NCBI RefSeq assembly: GCF_964065165.1
Contig: NZ_OZ061549.1
Location: forward strand, 2,584,639-2,648,638
From: Levilactobacillus yonginensis
GTDB lineage: Bacteria; Bacillota; Bacilli; Lactobacillales; Lactobacillaceae
Reading direction: 5' to 3'
DNA length: 64,000 nt
The notes beneath the pieces were generated by a model. The model was given only the letters and a program-made list of their open reading frames with translations, ran no database searches and was not told the origin of the DNA. Positions 56,557 through 64,000 of the stretch are shown here, piece after piece. A program made the position numbers and the translations under genes. Within the stretch, counting starts at the first letter, position 1. Each line of letters opens with the position of its first letter.

Positions 56557-57915
56557 TTAGTGGAAACCAAGGTTCAGGAGCAGCACAATCAATAGACCGA
56601 CCACGGCGATGATTGTTTCCAGCACCGTCCAGATACTCAACGTTTGCTTAACCGTTAAGTCGAAGTACTCGCGGAACATCCAGAACCCGGCATCGTTCAC
56701 GTGAGAAGCGGCCAAGGAACCAGCACCGATGGCCAGAACCATCAGGGCAGGGTCGACACCGGATTGGGCCATCAATGGGGCCACAATACCGGCAGCGGTC
56801 AGTGCGGAAACCGTTGCGGAACCTAGAGCAATCCGGAGAACGACAGCGACTAACCAACCCAGAACCAATGGGGACATGTTGGAGTCGATGAAGAGTTTAG
56901 CAACTTCTTTACCAACACCACCATCAATCAGAACTTGTTTGAAAGCACCACCACCACCGATAACTAACAGTAGCATAGCGATGGACTTCACAGCGTTTTC
57001 AAGTGTAGCCATGATATCAGCAGTCTTACGTTTCCGGCCCCAACCCATGGTGAACATTGCAACCATAAGGGAAATCAACATCGCGATGGCTGGGTCACCA
57101 ATCAAGGCAACAATTTGGTCCAGCAAGGTCGCGTTCTTGGCAGGAGTTGTCCCACCGTCAACTGTCATCTTGTAGATGGTCGTGATAGCCATCAAGATAA
57201 CAGGGAAGAGGGAAGTCAGAACGGATAAACCAAAGCTAGGTGCTTCGGAAGGCTTAAACGTTTTGATGGCACCCAATGAAGATAAGTTTCCTTTTTGATT
57301 GAAGGCCGCTGGCGCAAACTTTTGCGCTAACTTCGTAAACATAGGACCAGCGATAATTGCACAAGGAATTGCAACTACTAAACCGAATAAGAGAACCTTA
57401 CCATCGTTGGCACCTAACACTTGTGCAATGGCAACTGGTGCGGGGTGAGGTGGTAGGAATCCGTGGGTAACGGATAAGGCAGCTGCCATGGAAATCCCGA
57501 GGTAGAGAATCGGAACTTCTGCTTCAACAGCGATGGCAAAGACGATAGGAATCAAGAGGACCATTCCGACTTCGAAGAAGAGGGCAATACCGAGAATAAA
57601 TGAAGCGAGCATAATGGCCATTTGCAGCCGTTGCTTCCCGAATTTGTCGATTAAGGTCGTGGCGATAACGTAGGCCCCACCGGCGTCGGCAACTAACCGA
57701 CCCAGCATGGCACCAAACCCGAAGACCAAGGAGAGTTCGCCTAATTGGCTCCCAATCCCGGACTCGATTGTCATGGCAATTTTGGTTAAGTCCATTCCTA
57801 AGAGAATCGCAGTAAGGACGGAGGTAAGAATCAGGGAAACGAAAGTATTGATCTTAAATTTAATAATGAGGACCAATAAGAAGATGACCCCGATGAGTAA
57901 AGCTATAAGTTCCAT
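56557..57915 (-). CDS. gntP: Gluconate permease, GntP family
   Basis: GntP imports gluconate with protons. The 452-residue protein has about 12-14 membrane segments. GELSLVFGFGAMLGRLVADA (about 58-77) and SVTHGFLPPHPAPVAIAQ (about 148-165) are conserved in the family. It has its own promoter with a catabolite site, 168 bases after gntK. With gntK and gnd it completes uptake and oxidation of gluconate. Confidence 0.94.
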   Translation of the reverse strand: MELIALLIGVIFLLVLIIKFKINTFVSLILTSVLTAILLGMDLTKIAMTIESGIGSQLGELSLVFGFGAMLGRLVADAGGAYVIATTLIDKFGKQRLQMAIMLASFILGIALFFEVGMVLLIPIVFAIAVEAEVPILYLGISMAAALSVTHGFLPPHPAPVAIAQVLGANDGKVLLFGLVVAIPCAIIAGPMFTKLAQKFAPAAFNQKGNLSSLGAIKTFKPSEAPSFGLSVLTSLFPVILMAITTIYKMTVDGGTTPAKNATLLDQIVALIGDPAIAMLISLMVAMFTMGWGRKRKTADIMATLENAVKSIAMLLLVIGGGGAFKQVLIDGGVGKEVAKLFIDSNMSPLVLGWLVAVVLRIALGSATVSALTAAGIVAPLMAQSGVDPALMVLAIGAGSLAASHVNDAGFWMFREYFDLTVKQTLSIWTVLETIIAVVGLLIVLLLNLGFH

Positions 57916-57959
57916 TGGAAGTAAGCCCTTTCATTTTCAAAATTTTGAAAAGCCAACGG

Positions 57960-58020
57960 TGTAAGCGCTGGCTTCTCAATCAAGTAAACATATTGTACTT
58001 GATAAGTTCTCGTTTGTACA
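57960..58020 (-). promoter_or_regulatory. gntP promoter with cre site and palindrome
   Basis: Minus strand: TGTACA (plus 58015-58020), 17 bases, TACAAT (plus 57992-57997). ATCAAGTA-N9-TACTTGAT (57979-58003) covers the -10. TGTAAGCGCTGGCT (57960-57973, plus strand) matches 12 of 14 cre positions and lies in the early transcribed region, where CcpA would block elongation. Confidence 0.65.
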
Positions 58021-58083
58021 TAAGAAACTTTCAAAAAAGTTAATTAATTCAGTTGGTTTTCTGAAAGTACTAAATCCATCAAA

Positions 58084-59634
58084 CTACTTGGTGTCTGATT
58101 GGTGAACATGAGTACGTTGATACTCAGCGATGTTCTTGTATTCTGATTGTAATTGCCGACTAAGGCGAATGTAAATCGGAACCAAGGCACGGTAAGCGTC
58201 GTAGGTTTCTGGGTTAGGGTGGTGGACGTTAGACACACCGATGAAGTTCTTCACGGCAGCCAGGTCATCAATCATCCCTAAAGCGTACATCCCTAACGTA
58301 GCAGCCCCTAAGGCCGTTCCTTCAGGACTTTCAGGAATCGTGACGTCTTGTTCAAAGATGTCCGCTAGCATTTGCCGCCAGAGTTCAGAACGAGCGAAAC
58401 CACCCGTTGCTTGAATACTAGATGGCTTGCCAACGACTTCTTCCAAGGCGAGCATCACGGTGTAGAGGTTGTAGACAATTCCTTCCAACGCAGCACGAAC
58501 CATGTGAGCTCGTGAGTGCGTCCGGGTTAATCCGAAGAAGGAACCGCGGGCGTTGGCATCCCAGATAGGGGCCCGTTCCCCACCCAAGAATGGATGGAAA
58601 ATCAGCCCGTCTGAACCAGCAGGGACCTTAGCAGCAATCTCAGTTAAGAGGTCGTAAGAGTCCACGTGCATTTGTTCAGCCGTAATCTTTTCTGGTGCGA
58701 AGAGTTGATCTCTGACCCAACGGAAGACAATCCCCCCGTTGTTTACTGGCCCACCAACGACCCAGTGGTCTTTGGACAGGTAGTAACAGAAGACCCGACC
58801 TTTAGGATCAATCTTCGGCTTGTCAGTGACGACCCGGACGGCACCAGAGGTTCCAATGGTCACAGCGACAACGCCAGGGTTGATTGCATCAACCCCCAGG
58901 TTAGCCAGGGGACCGTCGGAAGCGCCCATGATGAATGGGGTTTGTGGATCGATACCAATCACACCCGCGTAGTCGCTCTTCATACCGGAGATTTGAGCAG
59001 TCGTGTCGACCAACTTAGGAAGCTGATCACGCGTCACACCAGCAACTTCTAAGGCCTGGTCGTCCCAGTCCATGTTGAAGATGTTGAACATCCCGGTAGC
59101 GTTAGCGATGGAGTAGTCTTCTTGTAAGACGCCAAATAGCTTGTAGATGACGTATTCCTTGATACCAACGAACCAGTGAGCTTGGTTGAAGAGGTCAGGT
59201 TGTTCATTCCGTAACCAGATCAACTTGCTCAAAGGAGTCATCGGGTGAATTGGTGTCCCAGTCTTTTCGTAGAGTTGTTTACCCACACCATTTTCCCGTA
59301 ATTCATCCGCATACTTCACGGAACGGTTGTCGGCCCATGTGATGGCCCGAGTCAATGGCTTGTGGTTTTCGTCTAACAAGATGAGACTGTGCATGGCAGC
59401 TGAGAAAGAAACGCCATGTAATTGGCCGTTCTTTAAGTCTGCCTTGCGCAGGACGGTCGTTAAACCATCAATGATAGCGGAGAAGATTTCTTCTGGATCT
59501 TCTTCAGCCATGTCTGGAACATCTTGATAGAGGGGATACAGGTTGTTTGAATAACCCTGCATCTTACCCGTGGTATCGTACAATACGGTCTTGACACTGG
59601 TAGTTCCAATATCGACCCCAATCATGTAGTCCAT
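58084..59634 (-). CDS. gntK: Gluconokinase (FGGY family)
   Basis: GntK phosphorylates gluconate to 6-phosphogluconate. The 516-residue sugar kinase has the N-terminal GVDIGTTSVKTVLYD phosphate loop and the C-terminal ATGGFARSELWRQMLADIFE segment with the ATP-site glycines (about 412-431). It resembles Gram-positive gluconokinases; xylulose kinases are related, so context decides. It lies 33 bases after gnd on the same strand. Confidence 0.92.
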   Translation of the reverse strand: MDYMIGVDIGTTSVKTVLYDTTGKMQGYSNNLYPLYQDVPDMAEEDPEEIFSAIIDGLTTVLRKADLKNGQLHGVSFSAAMHSLILLDENHKPLTRAITWADNRSVKYADELRENGVGKQLYEKTGTPIHPMTPLSKLIWLRNEQPDLFNQAHWFVGIKEYVIYKLFGVLQEDYSIANATGMFNIFNMDWDDQALEVAGVTRDQLPKLVDTTAQISGMKSDYAGVIGIDPQTPFIMGASDGPLANLGVDAINPGVVAVTIGTSGAVRVVTDKPKIDPKGRVFCYYLSKDHWVVGGPVNNGGIVFRWVRDQLFAPEKITAEQMHVDSYDLLTEIAAKVPAGSDGLIFHPFLGGERAPIWDANARGSFFGLTRTHSRAHMVRAALEGIVYNLYTVMLALEEVVGKPSSIQATGGFARSELWRQMLADIFEQDVTIPESPEGTALGAATLGMYALGMIDDLAAVKNFIGVSNVHHPNPETYDAYRALVPIYIRLSRQLQSEYKNIAEYQRTHVHQSDTK

Positions 59635-59667
59635 AGTGCTCTTCCTTTCGTGTTGCTAATTTAAAGC

Positions 59668-60573
59668 TTATTTGTCAGCCTTGTCCATGGCGTGACCACC
59701 GAAACCGTTACGTAAAGCTGAAACAACTTTACCAGTAAAGGTGTCATCTTGCATTGAACGGTAACGCATCATCAATGACAAAGCGATAACTGGCGTTGGT
59801 ACGTGGCTGTCCAAACCTTCTTGAACAGTCCATTGGCCTTCACCAGATGCATGCATCCGGCCAGCAATCTTTTCCAATTCTGGATCTTCGGAGAAGGCTT
59901 CTTCAGCAAGTTCCATGAGCCAGCCGCGGATAACGGAACCATGGCTCCAAACCTTGGCAACAGCTTCGTTGTCGTAGTCAAAGTCGGAAGCTTCAAGAAC
60001 TTCGAAGCCTTCGGCGATGGCTTGCATTTCACCGTATTCAATCCCATTGTGAACCATCTTCAAGTAGTGACCTGAAGCGGCCCGGCCAGTGTAAAGGTAG
60101 CCGTCTTTTTCGGAAATGGATTCGTAAAGTGGGCGGATCGTTTCGAAAGCTTCTTTGTTGTCGCCACCGATCATGAAGTTCCCGTGTGAACGAGCGCCTT
60201 CCATACCACCTGAAGTACCGCAATCGAAGAAGTCGATGCCTTTGGCCTTCAAGATGTCGTTGTGACGAAGTGAATCCTTGTAGTAGGAGTTCCCACCATC
60301 GATCAAGATGTCACCCTTGCCGAGTAACGTACTCAATGATTCGATTGTGGAGTCCGTAGGCTTACCAGCTGGAACCATGACCCAAACAACCTTAGGTGAT
60401 GGTAACTTAGCAACCATGTCTTCCAAACTGTCGGCACCTTCAGCACCAGCAGCAACAGCCTTGTCGACAAAATCCTTGTTTAAATCAAAACCAACGATTT
60501 CGTGGTCGTGATCCATTGCGTTCTTAGCCAAGCTAAGACCCATCTTACCTAAACCAATTAATCCGAGTTTCAT
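59668..60573 (-). CDS. gnd: 6-phosphogluconate dehydrogenase, short decarboxylating form (YqeC/GntZ-like)
   Basis: It oxidises and decarboxylates 6-phosphogluconate to ribulose-5-phosphate. The 301-residue product is the short form, commonly NAD-preferring, unlike the 470-residue NADP enzyme. It has GLIGLGKMGLSLA (about 4-16), IDGGNSYYKDS (about 92-102), DCGTSGGMEGARSHG and the catalytic Lys in YLKMVHNGIEY. ATG 60573 has AAAGGAG upstream. An in-frame extension to 60648 would overlap the promoter. Confidence 0.94.
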   Translation of the reverse strand: MKLGLIGLGKMGLSLAKNAMDHDHEIVGFDLNKDFVDKAVAAGAEGADSLEDMVAKLPSPKVVWVMVPAGKPTDSTIESLSTLLGKGDILIDGGNSYYKDSLRHNDILKAKGIDFFDCGTSGGMEGARSHGNFMIGGDNKEAFETIRPLYESISEKDGYLYTGRAASGHYLKMVHNGIEYGEMQAIAEGFEVLEASDFDYDNEAVAKVWSHGSVIRGWLMELAEEAFSEDPELEKIAGRMHASGEGQWTVQEGLDSHVPTPVIALSLMMRYRSMQDDTFTGKVVSALRNGFGGHAMDKADK

Positions 60574-60619
60574 GAAATTAATCTCCTTTACAAGATACGA
60601 AATTTTTCTGACAATGAGT

Positions 60620-60672
60620 ATTATATGTAAAAAAGTTTCACATTTCAAGAGAAATGATGTAAAATGTTTACA
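60620..60672. promoter_or_regulatory. Divergent gnd/rpiR promoters overlapped by two operators
   Basis: gnd (minus): TTGAAA, a 17-base spacer, TATAAT (plus 60620-60625); that spacer is the inverted repeat TGTGAA-N5-TTTACA. rpiR (plus): TTCACA (60637-60642), 17 bases, TAAAAT (60660-60665); its -10 overlaps TGTAAA-ATG-TTTACA (60658-60672). Both promoters would be shut by one regulator, probably the RpiR protein. Confidence 0.75.
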
Positions 60673-60714
60673 AAAATAAAATTAAATCAAAATTCGTAAC
60701 TTTGAAAGGGGACG

Positions 60715-61578
60715 GTGACCATCGCTCGTTCTACTATTGGCAAGATTCGTGGAACCTATGACCAATTATCTCGAACTGAAAAAAAAGTGGCGCAACTGGC
60801 GTTGGATAGTCCAGCAGTTGTCAGTGAAATGACGATTAAGGAACTTTCTAGCGCCGCTGGTGTGTCTACGGCCACCATTTCCCGTTTTGTGAAGCGTATG
60901 AATTACGCTAACTACCGGGAGTTTACCATGGCACTGATGCACACGTCTATTGAAGACACTTCGCACCCTAGTTCCTTTCCTGAGTTGGCCGAGGGCGATT
61001 CACTTGCGACCATTGCAAGTAAGACGTTTCACTTTTCAATGAGTTCTTTAGAGGCCACTAATGAAGCTCTGAATGAGCAGGATCTTGCCCGGGCTGTCTT
61101 AAAATTGATCAACTCGAAGACCATCAGTTTCTTTGGGTTAGGGGGATCATCAATTGCCGCGTTGGATGGCTATCACAAGTTCATGCGGACTTCACTCAAT
61201 GTGGCCTACTACCCGGACTATGATATCCAGCTGATGCAAGCCGCTCGGATGGGTGAGGATGACTGTGCGGTAATTATTTCCCACTCGGGGCGGAACCATG
61301 AAACGTTAAAAATTGTGGACGAATTGAAGCGAAATGATGTGACCATCATCGCTATCACTAGTTACAGTGGGTCTCCACTGGCGCAACGCGCGGATGTAGC
61401 CTTCCTTTCATTAACCGATGAAGTGAACTATCGGTCGGAGGGGATGTATTCATTAATTTCTCAACTAGCGATTCTGGACAGTCTGTTTATGATGACGGTC
61501 CTACGGATTTCTTCACGAACGGACCACATTCTAACCAAAGTTCGAGACGTGATTGAACAGACTCGCCACGAATCCTAA
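60715..61578 (+). CDS. RpiR-family transcriptional regulator (SIS domain)
   Basis: The 287-residue product has an N-terminal helix-turn-helix (TIKELSSAAGVSTATISRFV, about 42-61) and a C-terminal SIS sugar-phosphate-binding domain with FFGLGGSSIAALDGYHKF (about 139-156) and ISHSGRNHETL. It probably senses 6-phosphogluconate or a related phosphate and controls gnd-gntK-gntP and itself. GTG start with GAAAGGGG upstream. Confidence 0.9.
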   Translation: MTIARSTIGKIRGTYDQLSRTEKKVAQLALDSPAVVSEMTIKELSSAAGVSTATISRFVKRMNYANYREFTMALMHTSIEDTSHPSSFPELAEGDSLATIASKTFHFSMSSLEATNEALNEQDLARAVLKLINSKTISFFGLGGSSIAALDGYHKFMRTSLNVAYYPDYDIQLMQAARMGEDDCAVIISHSGRNHETLKIVDELKRNDVTIIAITSYSGSPLAQRADVAFLSLTDEVNYRSEGMYSLISQLAILDSLFMMTVLRISSRTDHILTKVRDVIEQTRHES

Positions 61579-61584
61579 GCAACA

Positions 61585-61593
61585 TGGTATAAT
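61585..61593 (+). promoter_or_regulatory. Extended -10 element before the GH25-like gene
   Basis: TGGTATAAT (61585-61593), 43 bases before the GTG start. Confidence 0.65.
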
Positions 61594-61635
61594 AGTTAGT
61601 AATCTTTCCATGCTATGGAGAAACGGTGACTGACG

Positions 61636-62400
61636 GTGAAACGACGAGACTATCAACCTATATATGACAACACATTTCGCCGGCACCATCGGGTACGGCG
61701 TTGGTTAGTCGTGCTTATCTTGTTAGTATTCGCCGGAGCCGGTTACTTTGGCTGGTATCAATGGCAGTCTCACCAGCGTGAACAGTTGGCCAACTATCCA
61801 GTGCGCGGCGTGACGCTTAATCAGGATAGTGGGTATCTAGACTTTCAGCAGTTGGCCAATCACGAGACTTTTGTCTACCTTCAGGCAACCTCTGGGGCGA
61901 CTTATACCGACGATGATTTCAGCGACAATTATTCGCGTTCACAAGGGGCATCACTGAAGGTGGGTGTCATTCACACCTTCAGTTTTACCACGTCTGCCAA
62001 ACGCCAGTATCATCACTTTAAGGCAACGGTCGGTAACAACTCTGGGACGTTACCGATTATGGTGGCCGTCAATTACTATGGTAAATATAATAGTAATAGT
62101 CAGGACATGGCGATTCAGGGGCAGAAACTGAAGCATTTGATTGAGAAGCTGCAAGGTCACTATCACCAGGGTGTGATTGTCTTTGCCAACAAGCAGGTGC
62201 TGACCCAATTTGTGAAGCCGGTCTTACCCAGTCAAGATTACTGGATTGCTGGTGGTAAACTTAGCGCAAACTCGAAACAAGTTAAGTTCATTGAGTACGA
62301 TGCTGATGGCTCGGTCACCCAGAATGGGCAAGAGCAGACCGTGGCGCGCTCCGTATTCAATGGAACCAAGCAAGATTGGCAAACCTTTGCCCGGGGATAA
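61636..62400 (+). CDS. Membrane-anchored GH25-like protein, catalytic residues missing
   Basis: The 254-residue product has a basic head, one membrane anchor (about 22-41) and an extracellular GH25 muramidase-like domain: VRGVTLNQDSGYLDFQQL, FVYLQATSGATYTDDDF and LPIMVAVNYYG. In active enzymes these read G-D-S, KATEG and D-x-E. Here the catalytic Asp positions are Thr60 and Ala144, and the Glu is Asn146. It therefore keeps the fold but probably does not cut peptidoglycan, and may bind it instead. The GTG start is poorly placed relative to GGAG. Confidence 0.75.
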   Translation: MKRRDYQPIYDNTFRRHHRVRRWLVVLILLVFAGAGYFGWYQWQSHQREQLANYPVRGVTLNQDSGYLDFQQLANHETFVYLQATSGATYTDDDFSDNYSRSQGASLKVGVIHTFSFTTSAKRQYHHFKATVGNNSGTLPIMVAVNYYGKYNSNSQDMAIQGQKLKHLIEKLQGHYHQGVIVFANKQVLTQFVKPVLPSQDYWIAGGKLSANSKQVKFIEYDADGSVTQNGQEQTVARSVFNGTKQDWQTFARG

Positions 62401-62437
62401 GTGTTCACCCAGTCTTAAATTAAACAGCGACAAAAAG

Positions 62438-62480
62438 ACTCACCCGTTAGCTTTGACTGTGTCAAAGTTAGCGGGTGAGT
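62438..62480 (-). terminator. Terminator of the DUF4828-type gene
   Basis: A 20-base stem (62438-62457 with 62461-62480, two G-T pairs) around a TGT loop, followed on the minus strand by five T. It may also stop transcription from the GH25-like gene. Confidence 0.85.
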
Positions 62481-62499
62481 TCGTTAGTCTGTCCAAATT

Positions 62500-62868
62500 T
62501 TAGGAGTCGCCATCAAGTGGGTGCATGGCGTAAGTGCAGTCGTCAGCTTCATCGAAGAATGAAATGGGTTGACGCTCATTGGCGTGAATCGTCAAATGAT
62601 AGCCAAACTTGTCCTGAAAGGTGAGTTGCTGTTCATTAAGGTCCTTGACCCGGACTTGAAGCTGGTGATCATCAATTTGCACGTCAAGATTAGGACTAAT
62701 TTCTAACCGGTGTTGGCGCTGGTTATGGGGGTCAACAAACTGCCAAGTTCCAACGTAAAACAACGGTGAGTCACTAGGTTGCGTCTGCTGTTTCTTGCGC
62801 AACGAAAAGCCGCCGGTTAATCCGGCAACTAGTGAAATACCAAAAAGTGCGATCTCTCGACCCTTCAC
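62500..62868 (-). CDS. DUF4828-type small secreted or anchored protein
   Basis: The 122-residue product has an N-terminal hydrophobic segment (about 5-22) and a beta-rich part (YVGTWQFVDP, then VRVKDL). It resembles the DUF4828 family of lactobacilli, whose function is unknown. GTG start with GGAGGG 7 bases upstream. It is divergent from the oxidoreductase gene. Confidence 0.7.
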   Translation of the reverse strand: MKGREIALFGISLVAGLTGGFSLRKKQQTQPSDSPLFYVGTWQFVDPHNQRQHRLEISPNLDVQIDDHQLQVRVKDLNEQQLTFQDKFGYHLTIHANERQPISFFDEADDCTYAMHPLDGDS

Positions 62869-63042
62869 CGGTAATCCCTCCCTTGAAAGAATTTGCGTAA
62901 AACCCGAAACCTAATTGCTCAGGTGGTTTCAATACTCTGGTTGATTACCTCTTAAATATAACATTTTTGGCTAAGAATGCCGCAACAATTCCCTCCTTTT
63001 TTGGGAAAATTAATCCTTATGCTATCGCAGAGAGAGTCCGAC

Positions 63043-63051
63043 TGTTAAAAT
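63043..63051 (+). promoter_or_regulatory. Extended -10 element before the oxidoreductase gene
   Basis: TGTTAAAAT (63043-63051), 36 bases before the chosen start. Confidence 0.55.
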
Positions 63052-63086
63052 GAGTTTATCAACTAAAACACGGTGGAGGGATCATG

Positions 63087-64000
63087 ATGATTCGAATGGG
63101 AACAGTAGGTACTAACTGGATTACGCAGCAGCTGGTTGAAGCACTGGCGCTGAGCAAGTCTTACGAGTTGGCGGCAGTGTATTCTCGCCATGCGGACACG
63201 GGGGCAGCCTTTGCGGCGAAGAACCACGCCCAAGCGAGCTATACTGACTATGAGGAGATGTTGACCCAGGCGGATTTAGATGCTGTTTACATTGCTTCAC
63301 CTAACAGTTTACACTTTGAGCAAGCCATGGCGGCCATTCAACACGACGTTTCAATTGTCGTGGAAAAGCCGGCCTTCAGTAACCGTCAGGAAATGACAGC
63401 CATCCTCGCGGCCCTCAAACAGCATCCGCAGGTCAAGTTCTTTGAGGCTGCTCGGCACGTGCATACGCCAAACTTCCAGCAGATTGAAAAGGCAATGACT
63501 GGGCTACCTACGGTTCAGGGGGCGGCTCTGACCTTCATGAAGTATTCTTCACGGTATGATCAGGTCCTCGATGGTGAGGCGCCTAACGTCTTTACCAAGG
63601 AGTTTTCCGCTGGTGCTTTACAGGATCTCGGTGTTTATCCGGTTTACTTGGCCATCGCGTTGTTTGGCCAACCCGAGAACGTCTCCCTGTTTCCAACGTT
63701 GATTGCGACCGGTGGGGATGGCAAGGGGCTAGCAGTTTTGCGGTACACGGACTACGACGTGACAGTCGCCTATGGCAAGACCAGCAACTCCTATGCTTCC
63801 TCTGAAATTTACGGACTCAAGGAAACGATTGAAATTGATAGCGCTGGTGAACTGACGAAAGTTGGCTTGCGGGATGATCACGGGGCGCTAACGGACCTAA
63901 GTGAACCAGCCCTGGCTAACCCCATGCTGCCAGAAGTTACTGATTTTGCTCGCGTCTTATTGGCACCAGAAGAAGTCCAAAATGAAAAAGATTATCAACA
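63087..64000 (+). CDS. Gfo/Idh/MocA-family oxidoreductase (partial, runs off the window)
   Basis: Over 300 residues are present, with no stop before the window ends. The N-terminus MGTVGTNWITQQLVEAL is the Rossmann strand-loop-helix. DAVYIASPNSLHFEQA (about 72-87) and IVVEKPAFSN carry the conserved EKP catalytic lysine motif of this NAD(P)-dependent family. The substrate is probably a sugar or polyol derivative but is not readable. ATG 63087 lies 6 bases after GGAGGG; ATG 63084 is also possible. Confidence 0.9.
   Translation, partial: MIRMGTVGTNWITQQLVEALALSKSYELAAVYSRHADTGAAFAAKNHAQASYTDYEEMLTQADLDAVYIASPNSLHFEQAMAAIQHDVSIVVEKPAFSNRQEMTAILAALKQHPQVKFFEAARHVHTPNFQQIEKAMTGLPTVQGAALTFMKYSSRYDQVLDGEAPNVFTKEFSAGALQDLGVYPVYLAIALFGQPENVSLFPTLIATGGDGKGLAVLRYTDYDVTVAYGKTSNSYASSEIYGLKETIEIDSAGELTKVGLRDDHGALTDLSEPALANPMLPEVTDFARVLLAPEEVQNEKDYQ

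Overview
The window is low-to-mid GC Firmicute DNA and reads as a chromosomal segment of a lactobacillus, most like the heterofermentative Levilactobacillus/brevis type. That is an inference from gene families, strong AGGAGG ribosome binding sites, frequent GTG/TTG starts, a T-box, and conserved blocks such as ecfT-truA-rplM-rpsI, pcrA-ligA-camS-gatCAB-dagK-rlmCD and deoC-deoB-deoD-deoR-pdp. I saw no tRNA, rRNA, CRISPR array, prophage or intact insertion sequence.

Layout. 1-2.7 kb: end of an ECF transporter operon, truA, then rplM-rpsI behind their own promoter and a probable L13 leader. 3.2-5.2 kb: ktrB-ktrA potassium uptake. 5.5-6.9 kb: asnA on the minus strand under an asparagine T-box. 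7.0-7.3 kb: an unexplained hairpin-rich non-coding stretch. 7.5-11.2 kb: amino-acid permease, lipoate ligase, LCP protein. 11.4-21.3 kb: rfbB and a compact Wzx/Wzy exopolysaccharide cluster (cpsC, cpsD, cpsB, priming transferase, Alg14/Alg13-like pair, GT32, Wzy, GT2, Wzx). Its flippase gene is split by a frameshift at a run of six T. 21.7-32.2 kb: 2-hydroxyacid dehydrogenase, cydABDC, and hepS/menA, a cytochrome bd branch with only the last menaquinone steps. 32.3-46.0 kb: xpt, a divergent PurK-like ATP-grasp gene, then the DNA repair, tRNA amidation and lipid block. 46.2-47.0 kb: two divergent XRE regulators. 47.5-52.5 kb: deoxynucleoside catabolism. 52.9-55.9 kb: GshA and an amino-acid exchanger. 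56.5-61.6 kb: gluconate uptake and oxidation (gnd, gntK, gntP) facing an RpiR regulator. 61.6-64 kb: a GH25-like protein lacking its catalytic acids, a DUF4828-type protein and a truncated oxidoreductase.

How genes work together. KtrAB is a complete potassium uptake system. CydAB, its CydDC assembly exporter, HepS and MenA would give aerobic electron transfer if a naphthoate precursor is imported. The deo genes take nucleosides to acetaldehyde plus glyceraldehyde-3-phosphate. GntP, GntK and Gnd feed gluconate into pentose phosphates. The EPS genes provide tyrosine-kinase control, priming, chain extension, export and polymerisation, with the LCP protein a candidate for wall attachment.

The least explained items are a family of imperfectly palindromic intergenic repeats (5235-5376, 34109-34250, minus-strand 30041-30152), the structured region at 7020-7310, the slippery heptamer in wzx, and several palindromes that coincide exactly with promoter elements. 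No single locus looks like a wholly new multi-gene system.
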